DNA of 64,000 nucleotides from Streptomyces sp. XM4193 (GCF_023072595.1 NZ_JALLGK010000009.1:62001-126000); one strand, 5' to 3'. Positions 34,889-44,474 are shown, counted from the stretch's first letter. The notes: generated from the sequence alone by a model not told the origin. Numbers and translations: made by a program.

Positions 34889-35540
34889 GGTCAACTCCCT
34901 CGAAGCGATCCACCTGTCCTGCCGGACCGTCGTGGTGGTGTGTGATCTCTCTCAAGCTGTGGACCCTGCCGGTCCGAGCCGTCCGCCCCGTGCGTGGGCG
35001 ACGCTTCGGAGTGCCGGGCTCGTCGCATCACCGGCGCCGCGACGAGGGCCGTGATCCGCGCTGCCCGGTGAAGTCGTCCCTACGCTCCGTCGTGGTCAAC
35101 TTCCTGTGGGGCGAGGGCCTTCGGCGTCGCGAGTGGGACGCCTCCGGTCAGGTCTCCCGGTGGGTGCCGGGACGATTTTCGCCGTGACTCAGAGCACACC
35201 ACACTTGAAGCCGAACCGCACAGAGATTCCCCCGAACGTGACGATAACTGGACAGTAGATGCCAGAGGGGAACGAGCCGTGCGTGACGGGTGAACGACTG
35301 CTGCCACACGCGGCCCACCCCGAGCGGCTCGGTCGCCCGTCCGGCCTGCGGCTGTGCTCCATCCGGCTCCGGGTCCCGGCCTCGATCGGTGGTCCTTCGC
35401 CGTGGCGGCCCTGGCTGTCCTGGCTGCGGTGGTTCTGGTTGCTCGGCGGTCCTGGCGCCGGGCGGCCGTGTGTCCGGGGCGGGCTCGTTCCGGAGTCCGT
35501 GGCGTGTCGGCGGTCCGGTGGTGGGAGCGGGTGCGAAAAC
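34889..35540. other. 652-bp region with no confident gene
   Basis: Short open frames occur on both strands. A GTG-started plus-strand frame at 35354 shows a membrane-like stretch (SFAVAALAVLAAVVLVA), but it runs through the tRNA-Lys terminator and into the tRNA, so I do not accept it. The left end should carry the promoter of the small gene at 34730-34888. AT-richer DNA near 35200-35260 could be promoter sequence. Confidence 0.55.
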
Positions 35541-35569
35541 GAGGGCCCTCGCGCGATGCGAGGGCCCTC
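35541..35569 (-). terminator. Terminator after tRNA-Lys copy 1
   Basis: GAGGGCCCTCGC pairs perfectly with GCGAGGGCCCTC around 5 nt, 8 bp beyond the 3' end of the tRNA. Confidence 0.8.
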
Positions 35570-35576
35570 GGTGGTG

Positions 35577-35650
35577 TGCGCCGTCAGGGACTCGAACCCC
35601 GGACCCGCTGATTAAGAGTCAGCTGCTCTAACCAACTGAGCTAACGGCGC
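35577..35650 (-). tRNA. tRNA-Lys (anticodon CUU), copy 1
   Basis: The minus strand reads GCGCCGT at the 5' end, complementary to ACGGCGC at the 3' end plus discriminator A. The anticodon arm is GCTGA-CTCTTAA-TCAGC, giving CTT. The D-arm TAGCTCAGTTGGTTAGAGCA and T-arm GGGTTCGAGTCCC are intact. The 74-nt sequence is identical to two other copies in this window. Confidence 0.97.
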
Positions 35651-35789
35651 AGATGGCCGGTCGGAACCAGCGGGAGAAAGAATACCCGATGTCCGGGGGT
35701 GCTTCCGGCGGACCGCTGACCCGCACCAGGTGTCGCCCGGTCGGGGCGGTGACGGGTCAGCGGCCGTGCGGGGGCGTGGGCCGTCCGGC

Positions 35790-36383
35790 TCAGAGGTCCA
35801 CGTCGGAGCAGGCGTAGAACGCGTTCTCGGTGTCCTCGATGTTCCAGACGCCGACGATCAGGTGCCGGCCGGACTTGCCGTCGGGGATGGTGCCCTCGTG
35901 GCTCTCCTGGAAGTCGGGCTGGGCGCCGTCGAGCGGCACGGTCAGGAACGGCTCGTCCTCCAGCGCGTCCCTGGTCAGCGGCTGGGTCGGGTCGTAGTCG
36001 TCGGTGGTGAGGAAGTACTGGAAGTCGGTGGTGCTGTGGGGCGCGGTGAGCTTCCAGGTGAAGGTGTGGCTCTCGCCCGGGGTCAGTTCGGTGGCCGGCC
36101 AGTTGCCGTCGCGCGGGTCGTCCAACTCACCGAAGCCCTCGTTGCCGCCGGAGCAGATCTGTCCGTCCTCGGGGCCGGCGGCCGGGAAGCCCTTCGGTCC
36201 CTCGACGCTCTGCGGCTCGTACTCCACGGCGCCGCAGCCGGTGGCCTCGCCGGAGGCACAGAAGGCCTGACGGCTCGTCGGGCCCTCGCTGTACCCGTGG
36301 CCCTGGGCCGAGCCGCCGGTGACGAACACGGCCGCTCCCGCGATGCCGAGTCCGAGTGCGGCGGCGGTGATCTTCTTGCGCAT
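35790..36383 (-). CDS. AA10 lytic polysaccharide monooxygenase (LpmP-like)
   Basis: This 197-residue secreted copper monooxygenase starts MRKKITAAALGLGIAGAAVFVTGGSAQG, cleaved to expose the N-terminal His of HGYSEGPTSRQAFC that forms the histidine brace; the second His is in KLTAPHSTT. Conserved blocks GNEGFGELD, TWKLTAPH, FQYFLTTDDYDP, GTIPDGKSGRHLIVGVWNIEDTENAFYACSDV are complete, and Cys are positioned for disulfides. The S. coelicolor counterpart near cslA (SCO2833, LpmP) works with the CslA-GlxA glycan; linkage here supports the same. A longer N-terminal frame from 36479 is not signal-like. A dre-like site lies 54 bp upstream. Confidence 0.95.
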   Translation of the reverse strand: MRKKITAAALGLGIAGAAVFVTGGSAQGHGYSEGPTSRQAFCASGEATGCGAVEYEPQSVEGPKGFPAAGPEDGQICSGGNEGFGELDDPRDGNWPATELTPGESHTFTWKLTAPHSTTDFQYFLTTDDYDPTQPLTRDALEDEPFLTVPLDGAQPDFQESHEGTIPDGKSGRHLIVGVWNIEDTENAFYACSDVDL

Positions 36384-36436
36384 ACTTCGCTCCTGTGGGG
36401 TGGGGCTAGGTGTGCCTGCTGCAAGCATGTGTGGGG

Positions 36437-36452
36437 GAAGGTCTAGACCACA
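36437..36452. promoter_or_regulatory. DasR-like dre site upstream of the LPMO gene
   Basis: GAAGGTCTAGACCACA matches 12 of 16 positions of the dre consensus with an intact GGTCTAGACCA core. It sits 54 bp before the LPMO start, in the 293-bp gap 36384-36676 shared with ehuB. Confidence 0.75.
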
Positions 36453-36631
36453 CCAGAAGCTAGCGCGCCTCGTCGCCAAAAGTCCAGACCAATTGGGGAA
36501 GTCGTTCGCCGCGACGCGCCCAACTCACATGCCTCCGGGCGGCGCTGAGGAAGGCCGCGTTCCGCGCTCCTGCGTGTTGCATGTCCCAACTCGCGAAGTG
36601 ACCTGCCGTACAACGACCTGGTCACTGGCGT

Positions 36632-36641
36632 AAAACGTTTT
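36632..36641. promoter_or_regulatory. AT-rich palindrome upstream of ehuB
   Basis: AAAACGTTTT, inside the AT-rich GCGTAAAACGTTTTGCATG, lies 36 bp before the chosen ehuB start. It could be an operator or a promoter element; the likely partner (for example the IclR protein at 40056) is unproved. Confidence 0.4.
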
Positions 36642-36676
36642 GCATGATTCAACGATCGATGGGTAGTCGCGCGCCC

Positions 36677-37591
36677 ATGGCTCCACCACCGAGAAAGATT
36701 CAGACACTCAGTCACAGACAAGTGAGCCGCCGCTCGCTCCTCGCAGGAGTGGGAGTGGCGGCTCTTGGCGCAGCGGGGGCTGTGGGTTGCAGCCGCGCAC
36801 CTGAGGAGGGGGAGGTGGAAGGCGGCGATCTGCTGGAGCGTCTGCGGGACCGCGGCACCGTCCGGATCGGAATCGCCAGTGAGCCGCCCTTCGGTTACAT
36901 CAATGACAAGGGTGAGCCCACGGGTGAGGCGCCCGAGCTCGCCAAGGTGATTTTCAAGAACCTCGGGATCGACAACGTCGAGCCCGTTCCCGTCGACTTC
37001 AGCGCGCTGATTCCCGGACTCCGGGCGCAGCAGTTCGACGTGGTCTCCGCGGGTATGTACATCAACGCCACCCGCTGCCAGCAGGTGCTGTTCTCCGACC
37101 CCGACTACCTGATGTTGGACGCGTTCATCGTCCGAAAGGGCAATCCGCACAACATCACGCGTTACGAGGACATCGTCGAGAAGAAGCTCAAGCTCGCGAG
37201 CGGTGAGGCGTACGCCGAGATCGCCTACGCGGAGGCGGCGGGGATCAAGGACATCCTGATCCTGCCGGACCAGGTCGCCGGTCTCGACGCCGTCGTCCAG
37301 GGCCGGGTGGACGCCTTCGCGGGCACCAGCATCACGGTCCGGGACGTCGTCAAGAACTCGCGCCGGGCGGAGCACACCGAGCCGTTCCAGCCGATCGTCG
37401 ACGGTGAACCCGCCTACGGAGCCGGTGGTTTCGCCTTCCGCCTCTCCGAGGCCAATTTCCGTGACGCCTTCAACAAGGAGTTGGACAAGCTCCGCAAGAA
37501 CAACAACGAAGGTCTGCTCAAGATCGTCGGTCCCTTCGGGTTCACCCAGGAAGAGATGACCGATCTCACCGCAGAGGAGCTGTGCGAATGA
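36677..37591 (+). CDS. ehuB: EhuB-like ABC transporter substrate-binding lipoprotein
   Basis: This 304-residue periplasmic-binding-type protein has a twin-Arg and lipobox signal (SRRSLLAGVGVAALGAAGAVGC). The class III (polar amino acid, SBP_bac_3) fold begins VRIGIASEPPFGYINDKGEPTGEAPELA, and later motifs (LIPGLRAQQFDVVSAGMYINATRCQQVLFSDP, DAVVQGRVDAFAGTSITVRDVV) resemble the ectoine/hydroxyectoine binder EhuB. I chose ATG 36677; ATG 36644 is an alternative. It is the first gene of a four-gene import operon. The ligand is inferred from family resemblance only. Confidence 0.88.
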   Translation: MAPPPRKIQTLSHRQVSRRSLLAGVGVAALGAAGAVGCSRAPEEGEVEGGDLLERLRDRGTVRIGIASEPPFGYINDKGEPTGEAPELAKVIFKNLGIDNVEPVPVDFSALIPGLRAQQFDVVSAGMYINATRCQQVLFSDPDYLMLDAFIVRKGNPHNITRYEDIVEKKLKLASGEAYAEIAYAEAAGIKDILILPDQVAGLDAVVQGRVDAFAGTSITVRDVVKNSRRAEHTEPFQPIVDGEPAYGAGGFAFRLSEANFRDAFNKELDKLRKNNNEGLLKIVGPFGFTQEEMTDLTAEELCE

Positions 37592-38328
37592 CTTCAGCCC
37601 TCTTCACCAGTTGGTTTCTCCCGGGTGTCTGGATCACCATCCAGATCACCCTTCTCTCCGCGCTCCTCGCACTCGTCGTCGCCTTCGTCGTCGGCCTGGC
37701 CCGCACCTCCGAGGTGTGGATCGTCCGATTCGTCGCCGGCTGCTATTTCGAGGTGTTCCGCGGAACTTCGGCGTTGGTCCTCATGCTGTGGCTGGCCTTC
37801 GCCTTCCCGCTGATGTTCGGCTGGCAGTTCGTGCCGATGGCATCCGGCATTGTCGCGCTCGGCCTGACATACGGCGCGTACGGTTCCGAGATCGTCCGCG
37901 GCGCTCTCCAGGCAGTGCCGCCCGCTCAGCGAGAAGCCGGAATAGCGCTGAGTTTCACCAAGATGCAGCGGCTCAGGAAGATCGAGATTCCGCAGGCGTG
38001 GCCGGAGATGATCCCGCCCTTCAACAACCTGCTGATCGAGCTGCTCAAGGGCACGGCGCTGGTCTCCACGATCGCGGTCGCGGACATGACCTTCGCCGCC
38101 AACATCTCGCGGCTGGCGAGCAACGAGAGCGCACCGGCGTACACGCTGCTGCTCATCTCCTACTTCGTCATCGCCTTCGTGCTGACGCGCGGAATGCGGC
38201 TGCTGGAGCGCAGGGCGAAGGCCGGTGTCGGCCAGCAGCCGGAGAGCAGCGGTTGGCTGCGGCGCCGGCTCAAGCCGGCTGCCGCCAATGACATCGCTCG
38301 GTCGCAGGGAGCAGGTGGTCTGGGATGA
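37588..38328 (+). CDS. ehuC: EhuC-like ABC transporter permease
   Basis: This 246-residue permease of the His/Glu/Gln type has about five helices (FLPGVWITIQITLLSALLALVVAFVVGL, VRFVAGCYFEVFRGTSALVLML and others). The cytoplasmic EAA loop is QAVPPAQREAGIALSFTKMQRLRKIEIPQAWPEMIP. Its ATG overlaps the ehuB stop by 4 nt (ATGA). The C-terminal tail after RGMRLLERRAKA is basic and disordered. It should pair with the permease encoded next. Confidence 0.9.
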   Translation: MTSALFTSWFLPGVWITIQITLLSALLALVVAFVVGLARTSEVWIVRFVAGCYFEVFRGTSALVLMLWLAFAFPLMFGWQFVPMASGIVALGLTYGAYGSEIVRGALQAVPPAQREAGIALSFTKMQRLRKIEIPQAWPEMIPPFNNLLIELLKGTALVSTIAVADMTFAANISRLASNESAPAYTLLLISYFVIAFVLTRGMRLLERRAKAGVGQQPESSGWLRRRLKPAAANDIARSQGAGGLG

Positions 38329-38961
38329 ACTGGGACTGGGAAGTCGTCAGCGACTTCATGCCCAAGTTCTGGGACGGCGTGATCGTCACCATTCAGGCTC
38401 TGGCGTTCGGCAGCCTCATCGCCTTCGCGCTGGGTCTGGTGTGGGCCATAGCGCAACGGTCCGAACGCAAGCTGGTGCGATGGCCGGTGACGGCGGTGAC
38501 GGAGTTCATCAGGAACACTCCGCTGCTCGTCCAGCTGTTCTTCCTCTTCTACGTGGTTCCCGAGTGGGGCCCGTCGATGTCGCCGCTGATGACCGGCATC
38601 ATCGGTCTCGGCCTCCACTACTCGACCTACACGGCCGAGGTCTACCGCGCCGGCATCGACGGGGTGCCCGCAGGCCAGTGGGAGGCGGCCACCGCGCTCA
38701 GCCTCCCCAAGGTCAGGACGTGGACCGCGGTGATCCTGCCCCAGGCGATCCGCCGCGTCATCCCGGCCCTGGGCAACTACGTGGTCGCGATGTTGAAGGA
38801 TTCGCCCATGATCGCGGTCATCGGCGCCTACGAGATGCTGGGCGAGGCAAGTGCCTTCAGCAACGCGACCTTCACCATCGAGGCCTACACCGTGGTCGGC
38901 ATCGCCTTCATCCTGATCGCCTACCCGGCTTCCCTTCTGCTGCGAGTCTTGGAGCGTCGCC

Positions 38962-38972
<11 letters not shown>
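38325..38972 (+). CDS. ehuD: EhuD-like ABC transporter permease
   Basis: This 215-residue second permease overlaps ehuC by 4 nt. It starts MNWDWEVVSDFMPKFWDGVIVTIQALAFGSLIAFALGLVW, with the classic EFIRNTPLLVQLFFLFYVVP and the EAA loop DGVPAGQWEAATALSLPKVRTWTAVILPQAIRRVIPALGNY. With EhuC it forms the membrane channel of the importer. Confidence 0.92.
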
Positions 38973-39852
<880 letters not shown>

Positions 39853-39874
39853 CCTCGGGGTTTTCCGAGCGTTT

Positions 39875-39917
39875 CACGAGGGGCGCGACAGCCGGCGCGG
39901 CTGTCGCGCCCCTCGTG
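39875..39917 (+). terminator. Terminator of the ehuBCDA operon
   Basis: A 20-bp perfect stem (CACGAGGGGCGCGACAGCCG and complement) with a 3-nt loop, 23 bp past the ehuA stop. Confidence 0.9.
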
Positions 39918-40055
39918 GTGCACGACTTTGCTTGAGGCATATGCCGTTTGGTCGACGGTCGGGTAATCAGAGGGTCTTGAGCGTTATCTTGAGTTGAGCC
40001 CGTGACCCGGAGCAATGGTCACGGCGCAAGCGGTCACTACCTCGAGGGGGACACC

Positions 40056-40814
40056 GTGGCGCCCAAGCCCGTGCCGTCCGTTCCGTTTCACTCGGTTCAG
40101 TACGCACTGCGTGTGCTTGAGGCAATCGCCCGGTACCCGGACGGACGGACCGAGGAGGAGCTGGTCAAGGAGACCGGGCTGCCTCCCGGCCACCTCGCCC
40201 GCCTGCTGGTGATGCTCGCCCGCGAGGGCTACCTGGAGCAGCTGAGCGACAAGACCTTCGTCGCGGGCGACGCCTTCCGGCTGCTGGGCGGGGCGGGCGA
40301 CCGTCGCAGCCGGCTGGAGGGCCAGTTGCAGCGCACGCTCACCTCGCTGCGCGACGAGGTCGGGGCCGCGGTCTACATCAGCCGTTACGTCGACGGCGAG
40401 GTGAAGGTCACCCAGTTCGCAGCGGGGCCCGGCACGCCCGCCGTGCAGGAGTGGGTCGACTTCAGAGCCGCCGCACACGCCATGGCGGTCGGCAAGTGCC
40501 TGCTCACCCAGCTCGACCACGACGGGCGCCGCGACCACCTCTCCCGGCACCGTACGATCCGGCTCACCTCGCGCACCACGACCAGCGAGCGCGTGCTCTT
40601 CAGTCAGCTCGACCGCCAGCCGCCGACCGTGCCGGTGCTCGACCTCCAGGAGTACGCGATGGGGACCGTCTGCGCGGCGGTGCCGGTGACGGCCGGTGCG
40701 TCGGTGGGTTGCCTCGCGGTGTCGCTGCCGCTCCAGAAGGCCCACCGGCTCCGCTACGCGGCGCGCAAGCTCAACGAGCGGGCGGCGCCCGTGCTGCTCT
40801 CGCTCTCGCTCTGA
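40056..40814 (+). CDS. IclR family transcriptional regulator
   Basis: This 252-residue regulator starts at GTG (VAPKPVPSVPFHSVQYALRVLEAIARYPDG) behind GAGGGGG. The N-terminal winged helix (about residues 10-75: RTEEELVKETGLPPGHLARLLVMLAREGYLEQ) and the C-terminal IclR effector domain (about 90-250: GAAVYISRYVDGEVKV, ACLTQLDHDGRRDHL-type, MGTVCAAVPVTAGASVGCLAVSLP) are complete. Its place directly after the ehu operon, and before DUF3830 and the amidase group, makes it a candidate regulator of that block. The effector is unknown. Confidence 0.9.
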   Translation: MAPKPVPSVPFHSVQYALRVLEAIARYPDGRTEEELVKETGLPPGHLARLLVMLAREGYLEQLSDKTFVAGDAFRLLGGAGDRRSRLEGQLQRTLTSLRDEVGAAVYISRYVDGEVKVTQFAAGPGTPAVQEWVDFRAAAHAMAVGKCLLTQLDHDGRRDHLSRHRTIRLTSRTTTSERVLFSQLDRQPPTVPVLDLQEYAMGTVCAAVPVTAGASVGCLAVSLPLQKAHRLRYAARKLNERAAPVLLSLSL

Positions 40815-40898
40815 GCTGCGGCCGTCGGCTCCTCGGGCGGTCCGGGGGCGATGGTCGTGAGCACCCCTCGCGGGCAGGTAGAGTTCTCCCGTCAGCAG

Positions 40899-40972
40899 GC
40901 GCCGTTAGCTCAGTTGGTTAGAGCAGCTGACTCTTAATCAGCGGGTCCGGGGTTCGAGTCCCTGACGGCGCA
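40899..40972 (+). tRNA. tRNA-Lys (anticodon CUU), copy 2
   Basis: The sequence is identical to the copies at 35577-35650 and 51049-51122: GCGCCGT acceptor, anticodon arm GCTGA-CTCTTAA-TCAGC (CTT), T arm GGGTTCGAGTCCC and discriminator A at 40972. Even the 8-nt 5' flank GTCAGCAG is shared with copy 3. Confidence 0.97.
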
Positions 40973-40981
40973 CAGACGGTC

Positions 40982-41015
40982 GAGGGGCCCTTCGCTTCAC
41001 TGCGAGGGGCCCCTC
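40982..41015 (+). terminator. Terminator after tRNA-Lys copy 2
   Basis: GAGGGGCCCTTCGC pairs with GCGAGGGGCCCCTC (one mismatch) around 6 nt and is followed by TTCGTC. Confidence 0.75.
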
Positions 41016-41179
41016 TTCGTCGTGCTCCGCCGCCGTGCGCGGGGTGGCGGCGTGTGTTTCGGAGGTGCCGGGGTGGTACGTCGGCGCCCCGTGGGAGCGG
41101 CGTACGGGTCGGGCGGTGCGCGAGTGGGCACAGTGAAGCTGTGTGACCATCGCCGATACAGCCACCACCGGGAGGTGTG

Positions 41180-41680
41180 ATGACCGACCGTTTCGTTGAG
41201 GTCTCGCTGGACAGGCGCGGTGTGCGCTGCACCGCCAAACTGCTGGACGACCGTGCTCCGATCACCTGCGACGCCGTATGGAACGCGCTGCCGCTCGGCG
41301 GGGACGTCTACCACGCCAAGTACGCCCGCAACGAGATCTACGCCCTGCTCCCGACCTTCGCGCCCGAGGAGCCGCCGCTGGAGAACCCGACCGTCACCCC
41401 GATCCCCGGCGACCTGTGCTATTTCACCTTCACCGACACCCAGCTCGGCACCAAGTCCTACGGCTACGAGGCCGAGGCGGGCCACCGCGGTCGCACCACG
41501 GTGGTCGACCTCGCGCTCTTCTACGAGCGCAACAACCTCCTGATCAACGGTGACGCTGGCTGGGTGCCGGGCATCGTGTGGGGCAGCGTGGTCGAGGGCC
41601 TGCCGGAGATGGCCGAGGCGTGCCAGGGCCTGTGGCGGGCCGGTGCTCTCGGGGAGACGCTCAACTTCCGCCGCGTCTGA
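41180..41680 (+). CDS. DUF3830 family protein
   Basis: This 166-residue protein starts MTDRFVEVSLDRRGVRCTAKLLDDRAPITCDAVWNALPLGGDVYHAKYARNEIYALLP, the DUF3830 signature (cyclophilin-like fold by family annotation). Later blocks are PIPGDLCYFTFTDTQLG, VVDLALFYERNNLLING and GWVPGIVWGSVVEGLPEMAEACQGLWRAG. GGGAGG lies 5 nt upstream of the ATG. In other genomes this family occurs beside amidases and maleate-isomerase-like enzymes, as here. Its biochemical role is unknown. Confidence 0.85.
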   Translation: MTDRFVEVSLDRRGVRCTAKLLDDRAPITCDAVWNALPLGGDVYHAKYARNEIYALLPTFAPEEPPLENPTVTPIPGDLCYFTFTDTQLGTKSYGYEAEAGHRGRTTVVDLALFYERNNLLINGDAGWVPGIVWGSVVEGLPEMAEACQGLWRAGALGETLNFRRV

Positions 41681-41878
41681 GGCGGTTGGTGCGGCGGGTG
41701 GGCCCCGTCCCGGTTCCGGATCGGGCGGGGCGCCCGGCGGTTCGGCGTCCCGGGCGGCTCTGTTGCGAGCCCGCTGCGGTCGCTCGTACGGCTGGTGCGG
41801 CCCCGGGTGAGGGGAGCCGCCGCCGCGGCCGGGGCGGCGGGAAACACCAGGTCGGCTTCTGGCATATGACAAAACCAT

Positions 41879-41904
41879 GGGCGGGCGCCGAGCGGCGCCC
41901 GCCC
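41879..41904. terminator. Intrinsic terminator between DUF3830 and the amidase
   Basis: GGGCGGGCGCC pairs perfectly with GGCGCCCGCCC around a 4-nt loop and is followed by TTTAT on the plus strand. Both convergent genes can use it. Confidence 0.85.
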
Positions 41905-41929
41905 TTTATGTCCGTTCCTGGTTCCGCTC

Positions 41930-43447
41930 TCAGCCCTGCGGCAGCGGCGGCGGAGGCAGCTCGGTCACCGAGGTGCCGTAGAGCGCGTGCGCGGCGCGCA
42001 GCACCAGCGCGTCCGCATGCCGGGCACCGACCAGCTGGACGCCGATCGGGAGGCCCGCCGAGTCCAGCCCGCACGGCAGGCTGGCCGCCGGCTGCTGGGT
42101 CAGATTGAAGGGGTAGGTGAACGGCGTCCAACCCGTCCACCTCCGGTACGTCGCGCCGTCCGGCACCTCGCGGCCGATGCCGAAGGCGGTGTCCGGCATC
42201 GTCGGGGTGACGAGCAGGTCGTACTTCTGGTGGAACACGCCCATCTGCTTGCCCAGCGCCATCCGCGCGTCGACGGCGGCGAGGTAGTCCAGCGCGGAGG
42301 CGCGCGCGCCCTCCTCGCACGCCTCGCGCAGCCCCGGGTCCATCCGCTCGCGCTGCTCCGGGGTGAAGTGCTGGGTGACGCGGGCGGCGCCGCTGAACCA
42401 CAGCACGTGGAAGGCCTCGATCGGATCGTCGAAGCCCGGATCGACCTCCTCCACCTCCGCCCCGAGCTCGACCAGCCGGTCCACCGCCCGCCGCACCGCC
42501 GCCGCCACGTCGGGAGCGACGGCCACCCGGCCGCCGAAGTCGGGGGAGTAGGCGATGCGCAGGCCGCGCACGCCGTTCCCGAGCCCGTCGCGGAAACTGC
42601 CGGTCGGCGGGGCCAGTTGGGACCAGTCGCGGGAGTCGGGGGCGCTGATCACGTCCATCAGCAGCGCCGCGTCGGCCGCGTCCCGGGTCATCGGGCCGAC
42701 GTGCGCCAGGGTGCCGAAGGCGCTCGCCGGATAGATCGGCACCCGGCCGTAGGTCGGCTTGAGCGCGAAGATCCCGCAGAACGAGGCGGGGATGCGCACC
42801 GACCCTCCCGCGTCGGTGCCGAGCGTCAGCGGCGCCGCACCGGCCGCGACCGCCGCGCTCCCGCCACCGCTGGAGCCGCCCGCGGTGCGTGCGGGGTCGT
42901 ACGGGTTGCCGGTCGCCCCGTGCCGGGGGCTGTCGGTGACACCCTTCCAGCCGAACTCGGGCGTCGTGGTCTTGCCGACGAACACCGCGCCGTGCTCGCG
43001 CATCCTCGCCACCGACGGGGCGTCCTCCTCCCACGGCCCCTCGTCGGAGACGCCCCAGGAGCCGCGCAGCGTGGGGCTGCCACGCTGGAGCAGGATGTCC
43101 TTGACCGTGACGGGCACTCCGTCGAGCAGCCCGCCGGGTGCACCCCGGCTCCAGCGCTCCTCCGACTCCCGGGCCTGCGCGAGCGCCTGTTCGTCGAAGA
43201 TCCGGACGAAGGCGTTGAGCGAGGGCTGCACCGCATGGGCGCGGGCCAGTACGGCCTCGGTGGCGTCGACGGGGGAGAAGGTGCCGGCCGCATACCCCGC
43301 GACGAGTTCCGCGGCGGTGAGCGCGGTCAGATCGACACCGGAGCGCGGTCCGGCGCTCTCGGGCCGTCCGGGTGCGGGACCGGGCGCGTCGGTGTCGGGG
43401 TGGGCGGCGCCGCCGGTGACGTCGGGCAGCTCGGGCAGTGTGCTCAA
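41930..43447 (-). CDS. Amidase-signature (AS) family amidohydrolase
   Basis: This 505-residue enzyme starts at TTG (LSTLPELPDVTGG) with CGGAGG six nucleotides upstream. The first 40 residues are Pro/Gly-rich. The catalytic triad is visible: Lys in GVPVTVKDILLQ, the cis-Ser in GGSSGGGSAAV and the nucleophile Ser in GTDAGGSVRIPASF. The C-terminal part with SPDFGG, VTPTMPDTAFGIG and SLPCGLDSAGLPIGVQLVG is typical of AtzF/GatA-like amidases. The substrate is unknown, but neighbours suggest hydrolysis of an amide imported by the EhuBCDA-like system. Confidence 0.92.
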   Translation of the reverse strand: MSTLPELPDVTGGAAHPDTDAPGPAPGRPESAGPRSGVDLTALTAAELVAGYAAGTFSPVDATEAVLARAHAVQPSLNAFVRIFDEQALAQARESEERWSRGAPGGLLDGVPVTVKDILLQRGSPTLRGSWGVSDEGPWEEDAPSVARMREHGAVFVGKTTTPEFGWKGVTDSPRHGATGNPYDPARTAGGSSGGGSAAVAAGAAPLTLGTDAGGSVRIPASFCGIFALKPTYGRVPIYPASAFGTLAHVGPMTRDAADAALLMDVISAPDSRDWSQLAPPTGSFRDGLGNGVRGLRIAYSPDFGGRVAVAPDVAAAVRRAVDRLVELGAEVEEVDPGFDDPIEAFHVLWFSGAARVTQHFTPEQRERMDPGLREACEEGARASALDYLAAVDARMALGKQMGVFHQKYDLLVTPTMPDTAFGIGREVPDGATYRRWTGWTPFTYPFNLTQQPAASLPCGLDSAGLPIGVQLVGARHADALVLRAAHALYGTSVTELPPPPLPQG

Positions 43448-43499
43448 CAGGGCCTCCGGGAGGTGGAAGGACCGGCCGCGGACGGGCCGGTCACGGGCG

Positions 43500-44474
43500 T
43501 CAGGCGCCCGCCGGGACGTAACCCAGCTGTTTGTCGACGACGTTGAGCAGCGGTTCGCCCGCCGCCCAACGGTCGAAGTTGGCGAGGAACTGGGCGGCCA
43601 GGTCGCCCCGCCAGCCGATCGTGTCGCCGCTCATGTGCGGGGAGAGCATCAGCCCGGGGGCGTCCCAGACCGGGCTGCCGGCCGGCGGCGGCTCCTCGTC
43701 GAGCACGTCCAGCGCGGCGCCGCGCAGTCTGCCTTCGGACAGCGCCCGCACCAGGTCCTCGGTCACGACGTGCCGACCGCGTCCGATGTTGATGAAGTGG
43801 GCGCCCTGTTTCATCCGTTCGAAGGACGCGCGGTGGAACATGCCGTCGGTCGCCGCGGTGAGCGGCGCCGCGCAGACGACCCAGTCGGCCTCGGGCAGCA
43901 GTCCGTCCAGTGCGTCGCTGCCCCACACCGTGCCGAACTCCTCGTCGCCGTCCCGCTGTCGGCGCCCGACGAGATCGACGCTGACACCGAGTGCCTTGAG
44001 CGTGCGGCCAATTGCCCTGCCGATTCCGCCGGAACCCACGACAACCGCACGGGTGCCGCCGACGCGCATTGTCTCTCGGTGCCGCCATTGGTGGCCGAGC
44101 TGGAATTCCCAGGTGCCGCGGAAATCCTTGGCCATGGCGATGACGAGCCCGGCGACGTATTCCGCGATGGGCTGGTCGAATACGCCGCGCGCATTAGTGA
44201 TCACCACATCGGAGTCGGCGAGTTCGGGCAGCAGCCGGTCGACTCCGGCGCTGGCGGTGTGCACCCAGCCCGGACGCGGGCCCTCGCCGGGCCAGGCGTC
44301 CTTCACCGCGTCGGTGGTGAAGTTCCACACCAGCAGCACATCCGCCTCGGGGAGCAGCGAGGGCAGTGATCCACCGTCGCTGTGCAGGACTTCGGCCCTG
44401 CCGGAGAGCGGGCTCAGATCGGGCAGCGGCTCGTCGTCGAGAACCAGGACACGAGGCAGGGACGTCTGCGTCAT
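43500..44474 (-). CDS. D-isomer-specific 2-hydroxyacid dehydrogenase
   Basis: This 324-residue NAD(P)-dependent enzyme starts MTQTSLPRVLVLDDEPLPDL. The substrate domain (VLLVWNFTTDAV, WVHTASAGVDRLLP) and Rossmann motif RAVVVGSGGIGRAIGRTLK are followed by NIGRGRHVVTEDLVRAL (catalytic Arg), ALDVLDEEPPP (Glu) and MLSPHMSGDT (His). The catalytic Arg-Glu-His set is intact. It lies 52 bp upstream of the amidase on the same strand and probably shares its transcript. It may interconvert a 2-keto and D-2-hydroxy acid in the same pathway. Confidence 0.9.
   Translation of the reverse strand: MTQTSLPRVLVLDDEPLPDLSPLSGRAEVLHSDGGSLPSLLPEADVLLVWNFTTDAVKDAWPGEGPRPGWVHTASAGVDRLLPELADSDVVITNARGVFDQPIAEYVAGLVIAMAKDFRGTWEFQLGHQWRHRETMRVGGTRAVVVGSGGIGRAIGRTLKALGVSVDLVGRRQRDGDEEFGTVWGSDALDGLLPEADWVVCAAPLTAATDGMFHRASFERMKQGAHFINIGRGRHVVTEDLVRALSEGRLRGAALDVLDEEPPPAGSPVWDAPGLMLSPHMSGDTIGWRGDLAAQFLANFDRWAAGEPLLNVVDKQLGYVPAGA

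Noticed and set aside
35354..35611. Plus-strand GTG frame with a membrane-like stretch (SFAVAALAVLAAVVLVA)
   Set aside because: It runs through the tRNA-Lys terminator and into the tRNA gene, and has no good ribosome site.
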